In this document: piece after piece, positions 23,616-32,011 of the stretch
How positions within the stretch are numbered: position 1 is the first letter of the stretch
Layout of the letters: every line of letters begins with the position of its first letter
Origin: an uncultured Oscillospiraceae bacterium
GTDB taxonomy: Bacteria > Bacillota > Clostridia > Oscillospirales > Ruminococcaceae
Direction: 5' to 3'
NCBI GenBank assembly: GCA_904397845.1
Contig: CAJFOX010000037.1
Span: 1 to 56,687 of the forward strand
Length of the DNA: 56,687 nucleotides
Program-made: the position numbers and the translations under genes
The notes under the pieces: model-generated
The model's input: the letters and a program-made list of their open reading frames with translations, nothing else
What the model was told of the DNA's origin: nothing
Databases searched by the model: none

Positions 23616-25466
23616 TCAGCTTTCGTACAGCAAGATAGCCCCCTCCTCGGCCGCCAGCTGCCCGCCGCCTGCCCGCCCCAGCAAGACCCGGCCGGGCTCC
23701 TGAGGCAGTAAAAGAGGGCACGGTTCGTCACCCCGGTTGACGGCGACCAGCAGCGTACGGTTGCCTTGTCGGCGCACAAAGCAAAACAAATCCCGGTTCC
23801 ACAGCACGGGAAGATAGTCCCCGTTCGCCAGCAGGGAAGAAAATGCCCGGCGCAGTGCGCCCAGCTGCCGGAACCAGTCCAGCAATTCGGGATCTTCCTG
23901 CCCCCAGGGATAAGGACAACGGTTAAACGGGTCCCGATAGCCGGAAAGTCCGGCTTCATCCCCGTAATATAGGCAGGGGACCCCCGGTAGAAAGTATTGC
24001 AGCAAAGAAGCCAGCCGCAGCTTTTTCTTCCCGGACTGGTAACGATCCGGCGGCAAAAAGTGCCGCGCAGCCTGCCACTCCCGGTCCTGGCCGGAAAAGG
24101 GCTCTCCCGCCAGTGCCGTAATGGCCCGTGGAATGTCGTGGGTGGACAGGCTGTTCATCAGCACCGCCACCGTCTGAGGCGGATAATTTTCCATCAGCGT
24201 CCAGACCGTCCGTGCAAGCTCCTGTCCGCCTCCGTTCCGCACAAAGGCGAGGATGGAACTGCCCAGCGGGTAATTCATCACTCCGTCCAGTTGGCTTCCC
24301 AACAGGTAACGGCGCCGCTGTCCGTATGAGATTTTGTTGGAGGCATCCTCCCACACCTCGCCGATCAAAAGGCGTGCGCCGTGTTTTTTCAAGCGGCGGC
24401 GTACCGCATCCAAAAAGCAGTCGGGCAGCTCGTCGGCCACATCCAGCCGGAACCCGTCAGCGCCCAACCGGAGCCAGAATTCCAGCACGCCATCGTCGCC
24501 ACAGATAAAATCCAGGTAGGAGGGCTCTTCCTCGTTTACATTGGGCAGGGTGTCGATTCCCCACCAGCTGCGGTATTGGGTCGGATACTGCTCAAATTGA
24601 TACCAGGGCCGGTACGGGCTTTGCGGATCGCGGAAAGCGCCTGTGTGTTCTCCATAGCGGCCTTCCCGGTTAAAATAGACGCTGTCGCTGCCGGTGTGGG
24701 AAAATACCCCGTCCAAAATCACAGACATCCCTGCCTCATGGGCTGTGGCGCACAAATGCTCAAAGTCCGATAGGGTGCCCAGCAGCGGATCAATTTTTTT
24801 ATAATCGGCAGTGTTGTACCGGTGATTGGAATGCGCCTCAAAAATCGGATTCAGGTATAAACAGGTGACCCCCAGCCCTTGCAGGTAAGGGATTTTTTCA
24901 GTAATCCCGGCCAGGTCGCCGCCAAAATAGTCGTTGTTGAGAATGTTCCCTTCGGCGTTGGGGCGGAATTCCGGCAAGCCGGAGAAATCCGGGTGCAGAA
25001 TACGATCTGCCGGGACGTTCTGCTTGGGGGCCCCGCCACGGCAAAACCGGTCGGGAAAAATCTGATAATACAGCCCGCCCTTGACGAAATCCGGCGTTTG
25101 ATAGGCCGGGTCATAGACGGTTAGCTGCCACCAGCGGTCGCCCTGTAAAACCGCTTTGCCGTCCGAATCGCTGTAAAAATCGACCGTCTTCCCTTCCTGC
25201 GTGCAGGAAAAACGGTAAAACAAAAGCGCCGGCTGCTCCGGCGTATATACGGCGCCGAAACGGTTGACCTGCGGCAGAATACTTTGCAGCTTCAGCGGAA
25301 TACGTTCCGGTTTGTCCCACTGGTCATGATGGCAGACCAGAAGCTGCGGCTGCCCGCAAAAGCCGTCTTTGGAGAGATCCACCTGGAAATGAATCGACGT
25401 TCCGGCCGGAACCGCGCCAAAAGGCGATTTATACGTTATGTCCTGCGCATGAAAAAACAAATCCAA
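23616..25466 (-). CDS. GH13 alpha-amylase family enzyme (neopullulanase/cyclomaltodextrinase type)
   Basis: Intracellular hydrolase for alpha-1,4-linked maltodextrins, cyclodextrins or pullulan fragments. The 616 residues comprise an N-terminal beta-sandwich of the CBM34 kind (about 1-125), the (beta/alpha)8 barrel with NDYFGGDLAGITEKIPYLQ, GVTCLYLNPIFEAHSNHRY, VILDGVFSHTG, the nucleophile in GADGFRLDVADE, acid/base in LLIGEVWEDAS and the third acid in SLSTHDIPR, and a C-terminal beta domain. No signal peptide is present, so it acts in the cytosol. The TTG start follows AAAGGAG by nine bases. With glgP nearby it fits glycogen/maltodextrin breakdown. Confidence 0.93.
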   Translation of the reverse strand: MDLFFHAQDITYKSPFGAVPAGTSIHFQVDLSKDGFCGQPQLLVCHHDQWDKPERIPLKLQSILPQVNRFGAVYTPEQPALLFYRFSCTQEGKTVDFYSDSDGKAVLQGDRWWQLTVYDPAYQTPDFVKGGLYYQIFPDRFCRGGAPKQNVPADRILHPDFSGLPEFRPNAEGNILNNDYFGGDLAGITEKIPYLQGLGVTCLYLNPIFEAHSNHRYNTADYKKIDPLLGTLSDFEHLCATAHEAGMSVILDGVFSHTGSDSVYFNREGRYGEHTGAFRDPQSPYRPWYQFEQYPTQYRSWWGIDTLPNVNEEEPSYLDFICGDDGVLEFWLRLGADGFRLDVADELPDCFLDAVRRRLKKHGARLLIGEVWEDASNKISYGQRRRYLLGSQLDGVMNYPLGSSILAFVRNGGGQELARTVWTLMENYPPQTVAVLMNSLSTHDIPRAITALAGEPFSGQDREWQAARHFLPPDRYQSGKKKLRLASLLQYFLPGVPCLYYGDEAGLSGYRDPFNRCPYPWGQEDPELLDWFRQLGALRRAFSSLLANGDYLPVLWNRDLFCFVRRQGNRTLLVAVNRGDEPCPLLLPQEPGRVLLGRAGGGQLAAEEGAILLYES

Positions 25467-25490
25467 ACAAGAATTCTCCTTTCCAACCGG

Positions 25491-27575
25491 CTATTTGATA
25501 TGCCGGTAATACAGCCCGCGTGTAATACCGTCCCGCCGGCCGCCTTTTCGGTACTCTTTTAAGATATCCGCTGCATGAGCGGGAGATTCGTCGGTAAAAT
25601 ATAGAGTGAGGAAATCCAGTCTCCGGCAGTCTTCCAAACGGTCGGCCAGATACAGCGGCAGATAGTTGTAAATCTGCGCGCCGCTTTGGCTTCCGCCATC
25701 CTTTTTGCCGGCACAATCCACTACAAAGGGAGCCCTGCGCCGGTCGTACATGACCCGGAATCCCCGGCAGCCCCGACAGCCGCTTTCTACAGATGCGGGG
25801 CAGTTTCGTACCGTCATCAAAGGAATCCTCCCGTAGGCGAAAATCCCTCTGGGAAGGACCGGCGCCATGGCAGTGCAGTCGGCTATGGGCATTTCGATGG
25901 ACAGGGTTGCCGCAGCCAGCCCCATTTCCTTCAGGCGGATTAGAGATTGGGAGTTGGTCACATTTAGGCCGAAATCGCCGATCACCTGCATCCCCAGCTT
26001 TTGGACCGGAAGAATCCCTCCCAGGTTCCCGGTCATGGCGTACCGAATCCCTTTGTCGTAGCAGGCGGAAAGCGATCGCAGCAGTTTTTCCTCGCAGAAA
26101 AGCATCGGAGGCAGCTGGGCAACCAGCTTTTCCTCCAAGCCGGTCACCGGCAGTGATGCCAGCTGGTCCAGCGGAAGGATGATGCGCTGGACCTGCCGCC
26201 ACAGTTCCCGGTCCAGCTGCCCGGGATATTGCAGCCGCACCCACAGCGCCGGGCTTTTTTCGGGGTTGGGCCCGGGCAGCGGCTCTACCTGCGGAGCAGA
26301 AAAAGGAATTGTTTTTGGATGGCTTCTTTTGGCTGAGAGCTTTTCCACTGCTTCCCGCCGGAGACGGTTGAGCTCCGACACCGGAACCGCCAGTCCGCCG
26401 CCCAACGAGATATTCGCTTTTTTTAAATAATACGGGGTTCCGCCCAGCTTGCTCAGGCTCTGGCGTACCATTTCTTCCGTAGTCTCCTTGGAACGGGCGG
26501 CTTCCGGCACGGCGCCGGAAACCAGAATGCTGTTGCCATCCGGATCAGACAGGGTCAGACAAAGCGGCATGCCGGAGCGGATCTCCATCTGCGCCTGAAC
26601 GCCTACCCGTCCGGTTTCTTTGGCGTAAAGCCGAGCCAGGTTTTTAAGCAGCGCCGGGGAGGCGGCGGTCACATCTTCTTTCTGCCGGACGCCGAACATG
26701 TGGCGACCCAGTTTGCCGGTAAAGTATCCGTCAGTAAAGCCGGAGCGGGAAAAAACTGCCCGCAGAGTATCCAAATCCGGCTTTTCCCCGGCCAGCGCCG
26801 CCCTCCCGGCGGTTACGGCCGCCGCCACATATTCCGGCCGTTTCATCCGCCCTTCAATCTTTATGGAGCGGACGCCCGCCTCCCGCAGCCGCCCGATATG
26901 GGAAAACAGGCTCATATCCTTAAGGGAAAGCCCGCAGCGCTGCGGATCTTTTTCATAAAAAGGCAGACGGCAGGGCTGTGCGCATAGTCCCCGGTTGCCG
27001 GATCGTTCTCCGGCCACTGCGCTGAGATAGCACTGGCCGGACAGGCACATGCAAAGGGCGCCGTGGACGAAGGTTTCAATTTCCAGGGATGTGCCCCGGC
27101 AGACTCGTTCGATTTCTTCGGCGCTCATCTCCCGGGCCAGTACAGCGCGGGTATAGCCGAATGGTTCCAGCAGCCGCACGCCGCTCAGGTTGTGCAGGCT
27201 CATCTGGGTAGAGGCGTGGATCGGCATATCCGGTGCCGCCTGCGCGATGAGCCGGGCCAGCCCTAGATCCTGCACGATGAGCGCATCTACCCCCGCTTCA
27301 CAGGCGGCGCGGACCGTTTCCATAGCGGCGGGAAGCTCCCGGTCGAACACCAGGGTATTGATCGTCAGATGGACGGCAGTACCGTGTAAATGGCAGAACG
27401 CTACGGTTTGCCGCAGTGATTCCAGGTCAAAATTTTGAGCCCCGCGGCGGGCGTTAAAATTTCCCACGCCAAAATAAACCGCGTCGGCGCCGCAAAGCAC
27501 CGCCGCGGTCAGTTGCTCCGGCCCCCCGGCGGGGGCCAAAAGCTCCATTGTCTTATGCCTTTGTTTGTTTTGCAT
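25491..27575 (-). CDS. U32 family peptidase-like protein (RlhA/TrhP type)
   Basis: U32 proteins named as collagenases are now known, in the RlhA and TrhP branches, to hydroxylate rRNA or tRNA with the help of an Fe-S centre and prephenate. The product (694 residues) begins with the TIM-barrel motif MELLAPAGGPEQLTAAVLCG and ADAVYFGVGNFNARR and contains the conserved cysteine set in FVHGALCMCLSGQCYLS, GNRGLCAQPCRLPF, with later cysteines in RNCPASVESGCRGCRG. A DUF3656-like middle part (about 380-460) points to RlhA. ATG at 27575 follows AGGAG by seven bases and overlaps zapA by 23 bases; ATG at 27548 is the alternative. True protease activity is unlikely. Confidence 0.88.
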   Translation of the reverse strand: MQNKQRHKTMELLAPAGGPEQLTAAVLCGADAVYFGVGNFNARRGAQNFDLESLRQTVAFCHLHGTAVHLTINTLVFDRELPAAMETVRAACEAGVDALIVQDLGLARLIAQAAPDMPIHASTQMSLHNLSGVRLLEPFGYTRAVLAREMSAEEIERVCRGTSLEIETFVHGALCMCLSGQCYLSAVAGERSGNRGLCAQPCRLPFYEKDPQRCGLSLKDMSLFSHIGRLREAGVRSIKIEGRMKRPEYVAAAVTAGRAALAGEKPDLDTLRAVFSRSGFTDGYFTGKLGRHMFGVRQKEDVTAASPALLKNLARLYAKETGRVGVQAQMEIRSGMPLCLTLSDPDGNSILVSGAVPEAARSKETTEEMVRQSLSKLGGTPYYLKKANISLGGGLAVPVSELNRLRREAVEKLSAKRSHPKTIPFSAPQVEPLPGPNPEKSPALWVRLQYPGQLDRELWRQVQRIILPLDQLASLPVTGLEEKLVAQLPPMLFCEEKLLRSLSACYDKGIRYAMTGNLGGILPVQKLGMQVIGDFGLNVTNSQSLIRLKEMGLAAATLSIEMPIADCTAMAPVLPRGIFAYGRIPLMTVRNCPASVESGCRGCRGFRVMYDRRRAPFVVDCAGKKDGGSQSGAQIYNYLPLYLADRLEDCRRLDFLTLYFTDESPAHAADILKEYRKGGRRDGITRGLYYRHIK

Positions 27576-27921
27576 CGGAAAGCTCCTGTTTCGTTTTTTC
27601 CAGTTCCCGGCGCAGCCGTTCAATTTCTCTTTTGGCCTCGTCGGCTTCGATGCGGTATTTAGCCGCGTCTTCCAGATAACCCGTCAGCTGGCTGCGCATG
27701 TGGTCGGTGTTTTCTTCCGCCTTGCGGTAGCTGTCCATATAATTTAACAGGCACAAAACCAGCGCATCGGTCACCGACAGAGAATGATTCTGGGCGAGCA
27801 TATCGGAAATCTGAGCGCTTAGCTGAGCGCCCAGTTCTTTGACATATGCTTCCGGCTCGCTGCTGGAAATATAATATTTTGCGCCGCAAACTTCGATTTT
27901 TACCCGGCTGGTTGGATTCAT
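27553..27921 (-). CDS. zapA: Cell division protein ZapA
   Basis: ZapA binds FtsZ and promotes bundling of protofilaments at the division site. The 122-residue product starts KIEVCGAKYYISSSEPEAYV, the standard ZapA N-terminal domain (Pfam ZapA; VxIxGxxYxIxxxexxeYv), has SVTDALVLCLLNYMDSYRKA, and ends with a coiled coil rich in E, K and R. It is the first gene of a minus-strand operon with U32, GH13 and thioesterase genes; the zapA-U32 pairing is common in clostridia. A tetraloop hairpin lies just before its RBS AAAGGCGG. Confidence 0.9.
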   Translation of the reverse strand: MNPTSRVKIEVCGAKYYISSSEPEAYVKELGAQLSAQISDMLAQNHSLSVTDALVLCLLNYMDSYRKAEENTDHMRSQLTGYLEDAAKYRIEADEAKREIERLRRELEKTKQELSDAKQTKA

Positions 27922-27938
27922 GGGTGTTCCGCCTTTCT

Positions 27939-27954
27939 GCGGGGAAAACCCCGC
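27939..27954 (-). promoter_or_regulatory. Small hairpin before the zapA RBS
   Basis: GCGGGG and CCCCGC pair around an AAAA loop (TTTT on the transcript). It lies immediately 5' of the zapA Shine-Dalgarno. It may stabilise the 5' end. Confidence 0.4.
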
Positions 27955-28125
27955 GGACTCTTTTTTCTAAACGCCTGTTGCCAACTGCATAGCATACAGA
28001 TATTCATATTATAATACTTTTTTTTCGGTTCGAAAAGGGGGAAGAGGAAAATCAAAAAGAATTCGGGTTTGGCGCAAACAATCAAAGGCTTCTGGAGAAA
28101 AGGAAAAAATCCCAAGGCTTCTTTG

Positions 28126-28154
28126 TTGCGTTTTTTACACAGCACCGATATAAT
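28126..28154 (+). promoter_or_regulatory. Promoter of glgP-dut-DUF4321-maf
   Basis: TTGCGT (28126-28131) and TATAAT (28149-28154) are 17 bases apart, about 60 bases before the glgP start codon. Confidence 0.7.
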
Positions 28155-28217
28155 GAAAATACATGAAAAAGGCAGAGTAAGAACAAATTGTTGCTCCAAA
28201 GCTGAAGGGGGATTTTT

Positions 28218-30617
28218 ATGGACCGCTTTTCCAAAGCAGAACTGAAAGCCGAAATTGAAAAAAATCTGATGCTGCTGTTTTCGGTGGAACCGGAGCAGGC
28301 TTCAGACGACCAATTTTACAAGGCGACTTCCTTGATGGTGCGAAATATTCTGACAGAAAAGCAAAAAAACTTCTCCGCATACACCCATTCAAACGGCAAT
28401 AAAGAAGTCTATTATCTTTCCATGGAGTTTCTCATGGGCCGGTCGTTAAAAAACAGTCTGTACAATCTGGAGATTGTTGGGCTGGTCAGCGCCGCGCTGG
28501 ATGAGATGGGCGTTAAACTGGAAAACCTGTACGAGTACGAGCCGGATCCGGGCCTGGGCAACGGCGGGCTCGGACGGCTGGCCGCCTGCTATCTGGATGG
28601 CTTGGCTTCTCAGGATTATACCGCTACCGGCTATTGTATTTTATACGAGTATGGTATTTTTAAACAGAAGATCATCGACGGTTGGCAGACCGAGCTGCCT
28701 GATTACTGGCTGCCCGGCGGCGAGATCTGGTTGACGCCGAACCCAGATCAGGCGATTGACGTCCATTTTGGTGGAGAGGTGGAAGAGTTTTGGGACTACG
28801 GTTATCACCATATCAACTATAAAAACTATAATACGGTCAAGGCCGTTCCCTATGATATGCCGGTTTCCGGCTATCAAAGCGAAGGGGTCAGCAACCTGAG
28901 ATTGTGGAAGGCGGTTTCCGCCGGCATCGACATGGATTCCTTTAACCGCGGGGACTATCTGTCTGCTCTGCGCCAGAATTCCATGACCGAGGTAATCAGC
29001 AAGGTGCTCTATCCCAACGACAGCCATATGGAAGGCAAGTTGCTGCGCCTGCGCCAGCAGTATTTTCTGGCGGCCGCTTCAGTGGGGGATATTATCAATC
29101 ACCATATGGCCACTTATGGTACACTGGACAATCTGGCGGATAAAATCGCTATCCATATCAACGATACCCATCCCACGCTGGCGATCCCGGAACTGATGCG
29201 CATTCTGCTGGACGAATGCGGCTATACCTGGGAGCGGGCCTGGGAACTGACGCAGGGCGTATTTGCCTACACCAACCATACCGTTATGTCCGAGGCGCTG
29301 GAAATTTGGAACGAAGATATGTTTAAAAACCTGCTGCCCCGAATTTACCAGATTATCTGTGAGATCAACCGCCGTTTTTGCCTGGAGCTGGAGCAGAAAT
29401 ACAACCAGCCGCCCTATGCAGTGTCGTCCATGTCCATTGTACAGAACCGCGGCATCAAAATGGCGAACCTGTGCGTGGTGGGTTCGCACAGCGTCAACGG
29501 TGTTTCCAAGCTTCATTCCCAGATTATTAAGGATGATCTGTTCCACCTGTTTTACGGCGTTTGGCCCGAGAAGTTTACCAATGTAACCAACGGCATCGCA
29601 TCCCGCCGGTGGCTTTTGCAGGCGAACCCGCGGCTGACCAAATTTATCTCCGCCCGGATCGGAGAGGGCTATTTGAAGGACTTTTCCCAGCTTTCCCAAT
29701 TGAAAACATTTGCGGAAGATCCGGATACCCTGAAAGAGCTGGCACAGGTCAAGCGGGAAAATAAGCTTTCTTTTGCCGGGTTTGTACAGAAACAGTATGG
29801 CATTACGCTGGATCCCGAATCTATTTTCGACGCACAGGTTAAGCGTCTGCATGAATACAAACGCCAGCACCTGAATGCACTGCATATCTTGCACTTGATG
29901 AAAAAACTGCGGGATAATCCCAACCTGGATTTAACTCCCCGCGCCTTTATTTTCGGGGCCAAAGCCGCGCCGGGATATTATCTGGCCAAACAGATTATCC
30001 GGTTGATCTGTGTGCTGCAAAAGGAGATTGAAAACGATCCCCTGCTCCGCCAAAAGCTTCGGATCGTCTATCTCGAGGATTACCGCGTTACCCTGTCTGA
30101 GCTTTTGACCCCGGCCTGCGACGTATCTGAGCAAATTTCTCTTGCCGGGACCGAGGCTTCCGGCACCGGCAATATGAAGCTCATGCTGGGAGGAGCTATC
30201 ACCTTGGGGACCTACGATGGGGCCAATGTGGAAATTCATGAGCAGGTGGGGGATGAGAACATCGTCATTTTCGGCATGCGTACGGAAGAGGTAAACGCCA
30301 TGCGCCAAAGAGGCTATGCGCCGGGCGAATATTATCAGAAAGATCCTCTGATCCGGGATTTGATTGATACGCTGTATGCGGGGATTTCCGGCAATAAATT
30401 CCCGGAAATCGCCGATTCCCTAAAAAATACGGATCCTTATATGGTGTTGGCTGATTTCCGCGCTTATCTCGAGGCGCAGGAAAAAATCCAGCAGCTGTAC
30501 CGGCAGCCGGATGTCTGGCACCGGATGAGCCTGATGAATATTGCAGGATCCGGTGTGTTCTGTGCCGACCGGGCAGTGGAAGAATATGCCCAGCGCATCT
30601 GGCGGCTGACAAAATAA
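28218..30617 (+). CDS. glgP: Glycogen/alpha-glucan phosphorylase
   Basis: Releases glucose-1-phosphate from glycogen or maltodextrin ends using phosphate and pyridoxal phosphate. The 799-residue product is full length and lacks the animal regulatory N-terminus. Diagnostic segments are YYLSMEFLMGRSLKNSLYNL, PDPGLGNGGLGRLAACYLDG, IHINDTHPTLAIPELMR, FTNVTNGIASRRWL and the PLP site EASGTGNMKLMLGGAITLGT, where lysine 654 carries the cofactor. The ATG follows GAAGGGGG. It heads a co-directional run with dut, a DUF4321 gene and maf, though that link may be positional only. Works with the GH13 enzyme to mobilise stored glucan. Confidence 0.97.
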   Translation: MDRFSKAELKAEIEKNLMLLFSVEPEQASDDQFYKATSLMVRNILTEKQKNFSAYTHSNGNKEVYYLSMEFLMGRSLKNSLYNLEIVGLVSAALDEMGVKLENLYEYEPDPGLGNGGLGRLAACYLDGLASQDYTATGYCILYEYGIFKQKIIDGWQTELPDYWLPGGEIWLTPNPDQAIDVHFGGEVEEFWDYGYHHINYKNYNTVKAVPYDMPVSGYQSEGVSNLRLWKAVSAGIDMDSFNRGDYLSALRQNSMTEVISKVLYPNDSHMEGKLLRLRQQYFLAAASVGDIINHHMATYGTLDNLADKIAIHINDTHPTLAIPELMRILLDECGYTWERAWELTQGVFAYTNHTVMSEALEIWNEDMFKNLLPRIYQIICEINRRFCLELEQKYNQPPYAVSSMSIVQNRGIKMANLCVVGSHSVNGVSKLHSQIIKDDLFHLFYGVWPEKFTNVTNGIASRRWLLQANPRLTKFISARIGEGYLKDFSQLSQLKTFAEDPDTLKELAQVKRENKLSFAGFVQKQYGITLDPESIFDAQVKRLHEYKRQHLNALHILHLMKKLRDNPNLDLTPRAFIFGAKAAPGYYLAKQIIRLICVLQKEIENDPLLRQKLRIVYLEDYRVTLSELLTPACDVSEQISLAGTEASGTGNMKLMLGGAITLGTYDGANVEIHEQVGDENIVIFGMRTEEVNAMRQRGYAPGEYYQKDPLIRDLIDTLYAGISGNKFPEIADSLKNTDPYMVLADFRAYLEAQEKIQQLYRQPDVWHRMSLMNIAGSGVFCADRAVEEYAQRIWRLTK

Positions 30618-30635
30618 AGAAGAGGGCTGATTCCA

Positions 30636-31073
30636 ATGACTGTTTTGTTCCAAAAGCTGGATCCGGCAGCTCAGCTGCCCCGCCGTGCCACCGGGGGGGC
30701 AGCCGGATACGATCTGTGCGCCTGCATCCGGCTGCCGTTGGTGGCTGAACCGGGGCAGACTGTGTCGGTGCCCACCGGACTGGCCATGGCGCTGCCGAAA
30801 GGGTATGGCGGATTCATTTTTGCCCGCAGTGGCCTTGGCATCCGCCACGGCGTGGTTCCCGGCAACTGCGTGGGCGTGATTGACTCAGACTACCGCGGCG
30901 AAGTGCTGGTAGGACTGCATAACCATTCCGATACCGCTTACACCATTCAACCGGGGGAGCGGATCGCCCAGCTGGTGGTGCTGAAAACCCCCAGCTGGGA
31001 AGCAAAAGAGGCAGACTTGCTGGACGATACTGACCGGGGAACCGGCGGATTTGGGTCCACTGGCAGCCGGTAG
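30636..31073 (+). CDS. dut: dUTP diphosphatase
   Basis: Hydrolyses dUTP to dUMP, keeping uracil out of DNA and feeding thymidylate synthesis. The 145 residues show the five trimeric dUTPase motifs: AGYDLCA, ARSGLGIRHGVV, GVIDSDYRGEV, PGERIAQLVV and the P-loop-like RGTGGFGSTG at the C-terminus, which closes over the active site of the neighbouring subunit. The start ATG lies 18 bases after glgP with AAGAAGAGGG as RBS. The downstream DUF4321 and maf genes overlap or nearly touch, so this is an operon. Confidence 0.95.
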   Translation: MTVLFQKLDPAAQLPRRATGGAAGYDLCACIRLPLVAEPGQTVSVPTGLAMALPKGYGGFIFARSGLGIRHGVVPGNCVGVIDSDYRGEVLVGLHNHSDTAYTIQPGERIAQLVVLKTPSWEAKEADLLDDTDRGTGGFGSTGSR

Positions 31074-31086
31074 GAGGGAAATTGCG

Positions 31087-31356
31087 TTGCGGATGAAGAA
31101 AAATCTGATTTTGTTATTTCTGCTGCTGGCTGGGGTGATGTTCGGCTCTCTGCTGGCAGCGGCCACCCGGAACATCCCGTGGCTTACCTGGCTTTCCTAC
31201 GGGCAGACTGTGGGGATTTCAGTCGATAATCCCATGATTTTGGATTTGGCAGTAATCCAGCTGGCATTTGGTTTTGAACTGGGGATCAACATTGCACAGA
31301 TCATTTGTGTGCTCATTGCCATATTTGCCTATAAGGGGCTGGTATCCCGGTTATAA
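31087..31356 (+). CDS. DUF4321 small membrane protein
   Basis: An 89-residue protein with two predicted membrane segments: KNLILLFLLLAGVMFGSLLA near the N-terminus and QLAFGFELGINIAQIICVLI at the C-terminal end. Proteins of this kind (DUF4321) sit just upstream of maf and the mreBCD cell-shape genes in many clostridia, which suggests a link to cell envelope growth; none has a proven function. A TTG start at 31087 is chosen because AGGAGG lies nine bases upstream; ATG at 31093 is the alternative. It begins 13 bases after dut and ends 14 bases before maf. Confidence 0.75.
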   Translation: MRMKKNLILLFLLLAGVMFGSLLAAATRNIPWLTWLSYGQTVGISVDNPMILDLAVIQLAFGFELGINIAQIICVLIAIFAYKGLVSRL

Positions 31357-31370
31357 AGGAGGGGGATCGG

Positions 31371-31949
31371 ATGGAATGGATTTTGGCGTCTGGCTCGCCC
31401 CGCCGAAGGGAGCTGCTTGGGCGAATCATCCCGGATTTTTCCGTGCAGGTTTCCCAAGTGGAAGAACAGCGGGATCCCGCCTGGACAGTACAGGAGCTGC
31501 CCAAGCGCTTGGCATTGCAGAAGGCGCTGGACGTATCGTCCCGCAACCGGTCGGCGCTGGTCATCGGTGCGGACACCATCGTATCACTGGACGGCATGGT
31601 GCTGGGTAAGCCCCGGGATGAAGAGGATGCCATGGATATGCTGCGTGCTTTGTCCGGCCGCACCCATCTGGTATATACTGGCGTGGCTTTCTGCTGCGGC
31701 GGACAAGCGCTGTCCTCTTTTGTCCAGTGCACAGAAGTGGATTTTTATCCGCTGACCGAGGAACAGATCCAGCGGTACCTGGCTACCGGTGAACCCTTTG
31801 ACAAAGCCGGTGCTTATGGCATCCAGGGAAAGGGAGGGCTGTTTGTAAAGGGGATCCGGGGAGACTATTTTAATGTGGTTGGCTTTCCCTTGGCCCGGGC
31901 GGCGCAGGAGATGGAGCGGCTTTTAGGCGCTGATGGGCTAAAAGAATAA
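31371..31949 (+). CDS. maf: Maf family nucleoside triphosphate pyrophosphatase
   Basis: Maf proteins hydrolyse non-canonical or excess nucleotides (dTTP, UTP, m5UTP) and affect septum formation. The 192-residue product begins with the family signature ILASGSPRRRELLGRI and has the conserved NKEEKAL-type region as QKALDVSSR, GADTIVSLDGMVLGKPRDEE, SGRTHLVYTGVAF, the E/P region TGEPFDKAGAYGIQGKGGLF and GDYFNVVGFPL. These include the catalytic acidic residues of the YhdE/Maf branch. RBS AGGAGGGGG precedes ATG. The gene ends at a strong bidirectional terminator; no mreB genes follow, unlike in many relatives. Confidence 0.95.
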   Translation: MEWILASGSPRRRELLGRIIPDFSVQVSQVEEQRDPAWTVQELPKRLALQKALDVSSRNRSALVIGADTIVSLDGMVLGKPRDEEDAMDMLRALSGRTHLVYTGVAFCCGGQALSSFVQCTEVDFYPLTEEQIQRYLATGEPFDKAGAYGIQGKGGLFVKGIRGDYFNVVGFPLARAAQEMERLLGADGLKE

Positions 31950-31961
31950 ACCAAAAAACGA

Positions 31962-31993
31962 AAAAACGCACGCTGAAAAAAGCGTGCGTTTTT
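31962..31993. terminator. Bidirectional terminator between maf and the MBL gene
   Basis: AAAAACGCACGCT (31962-31974) pairs with AGCGTGCGTTTTT (31981-31993). It lies between converging genes. Confidence 0.93.
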
Positions 31994-32011
31994 GTGCGCA
32001 AGTTGTTGGTT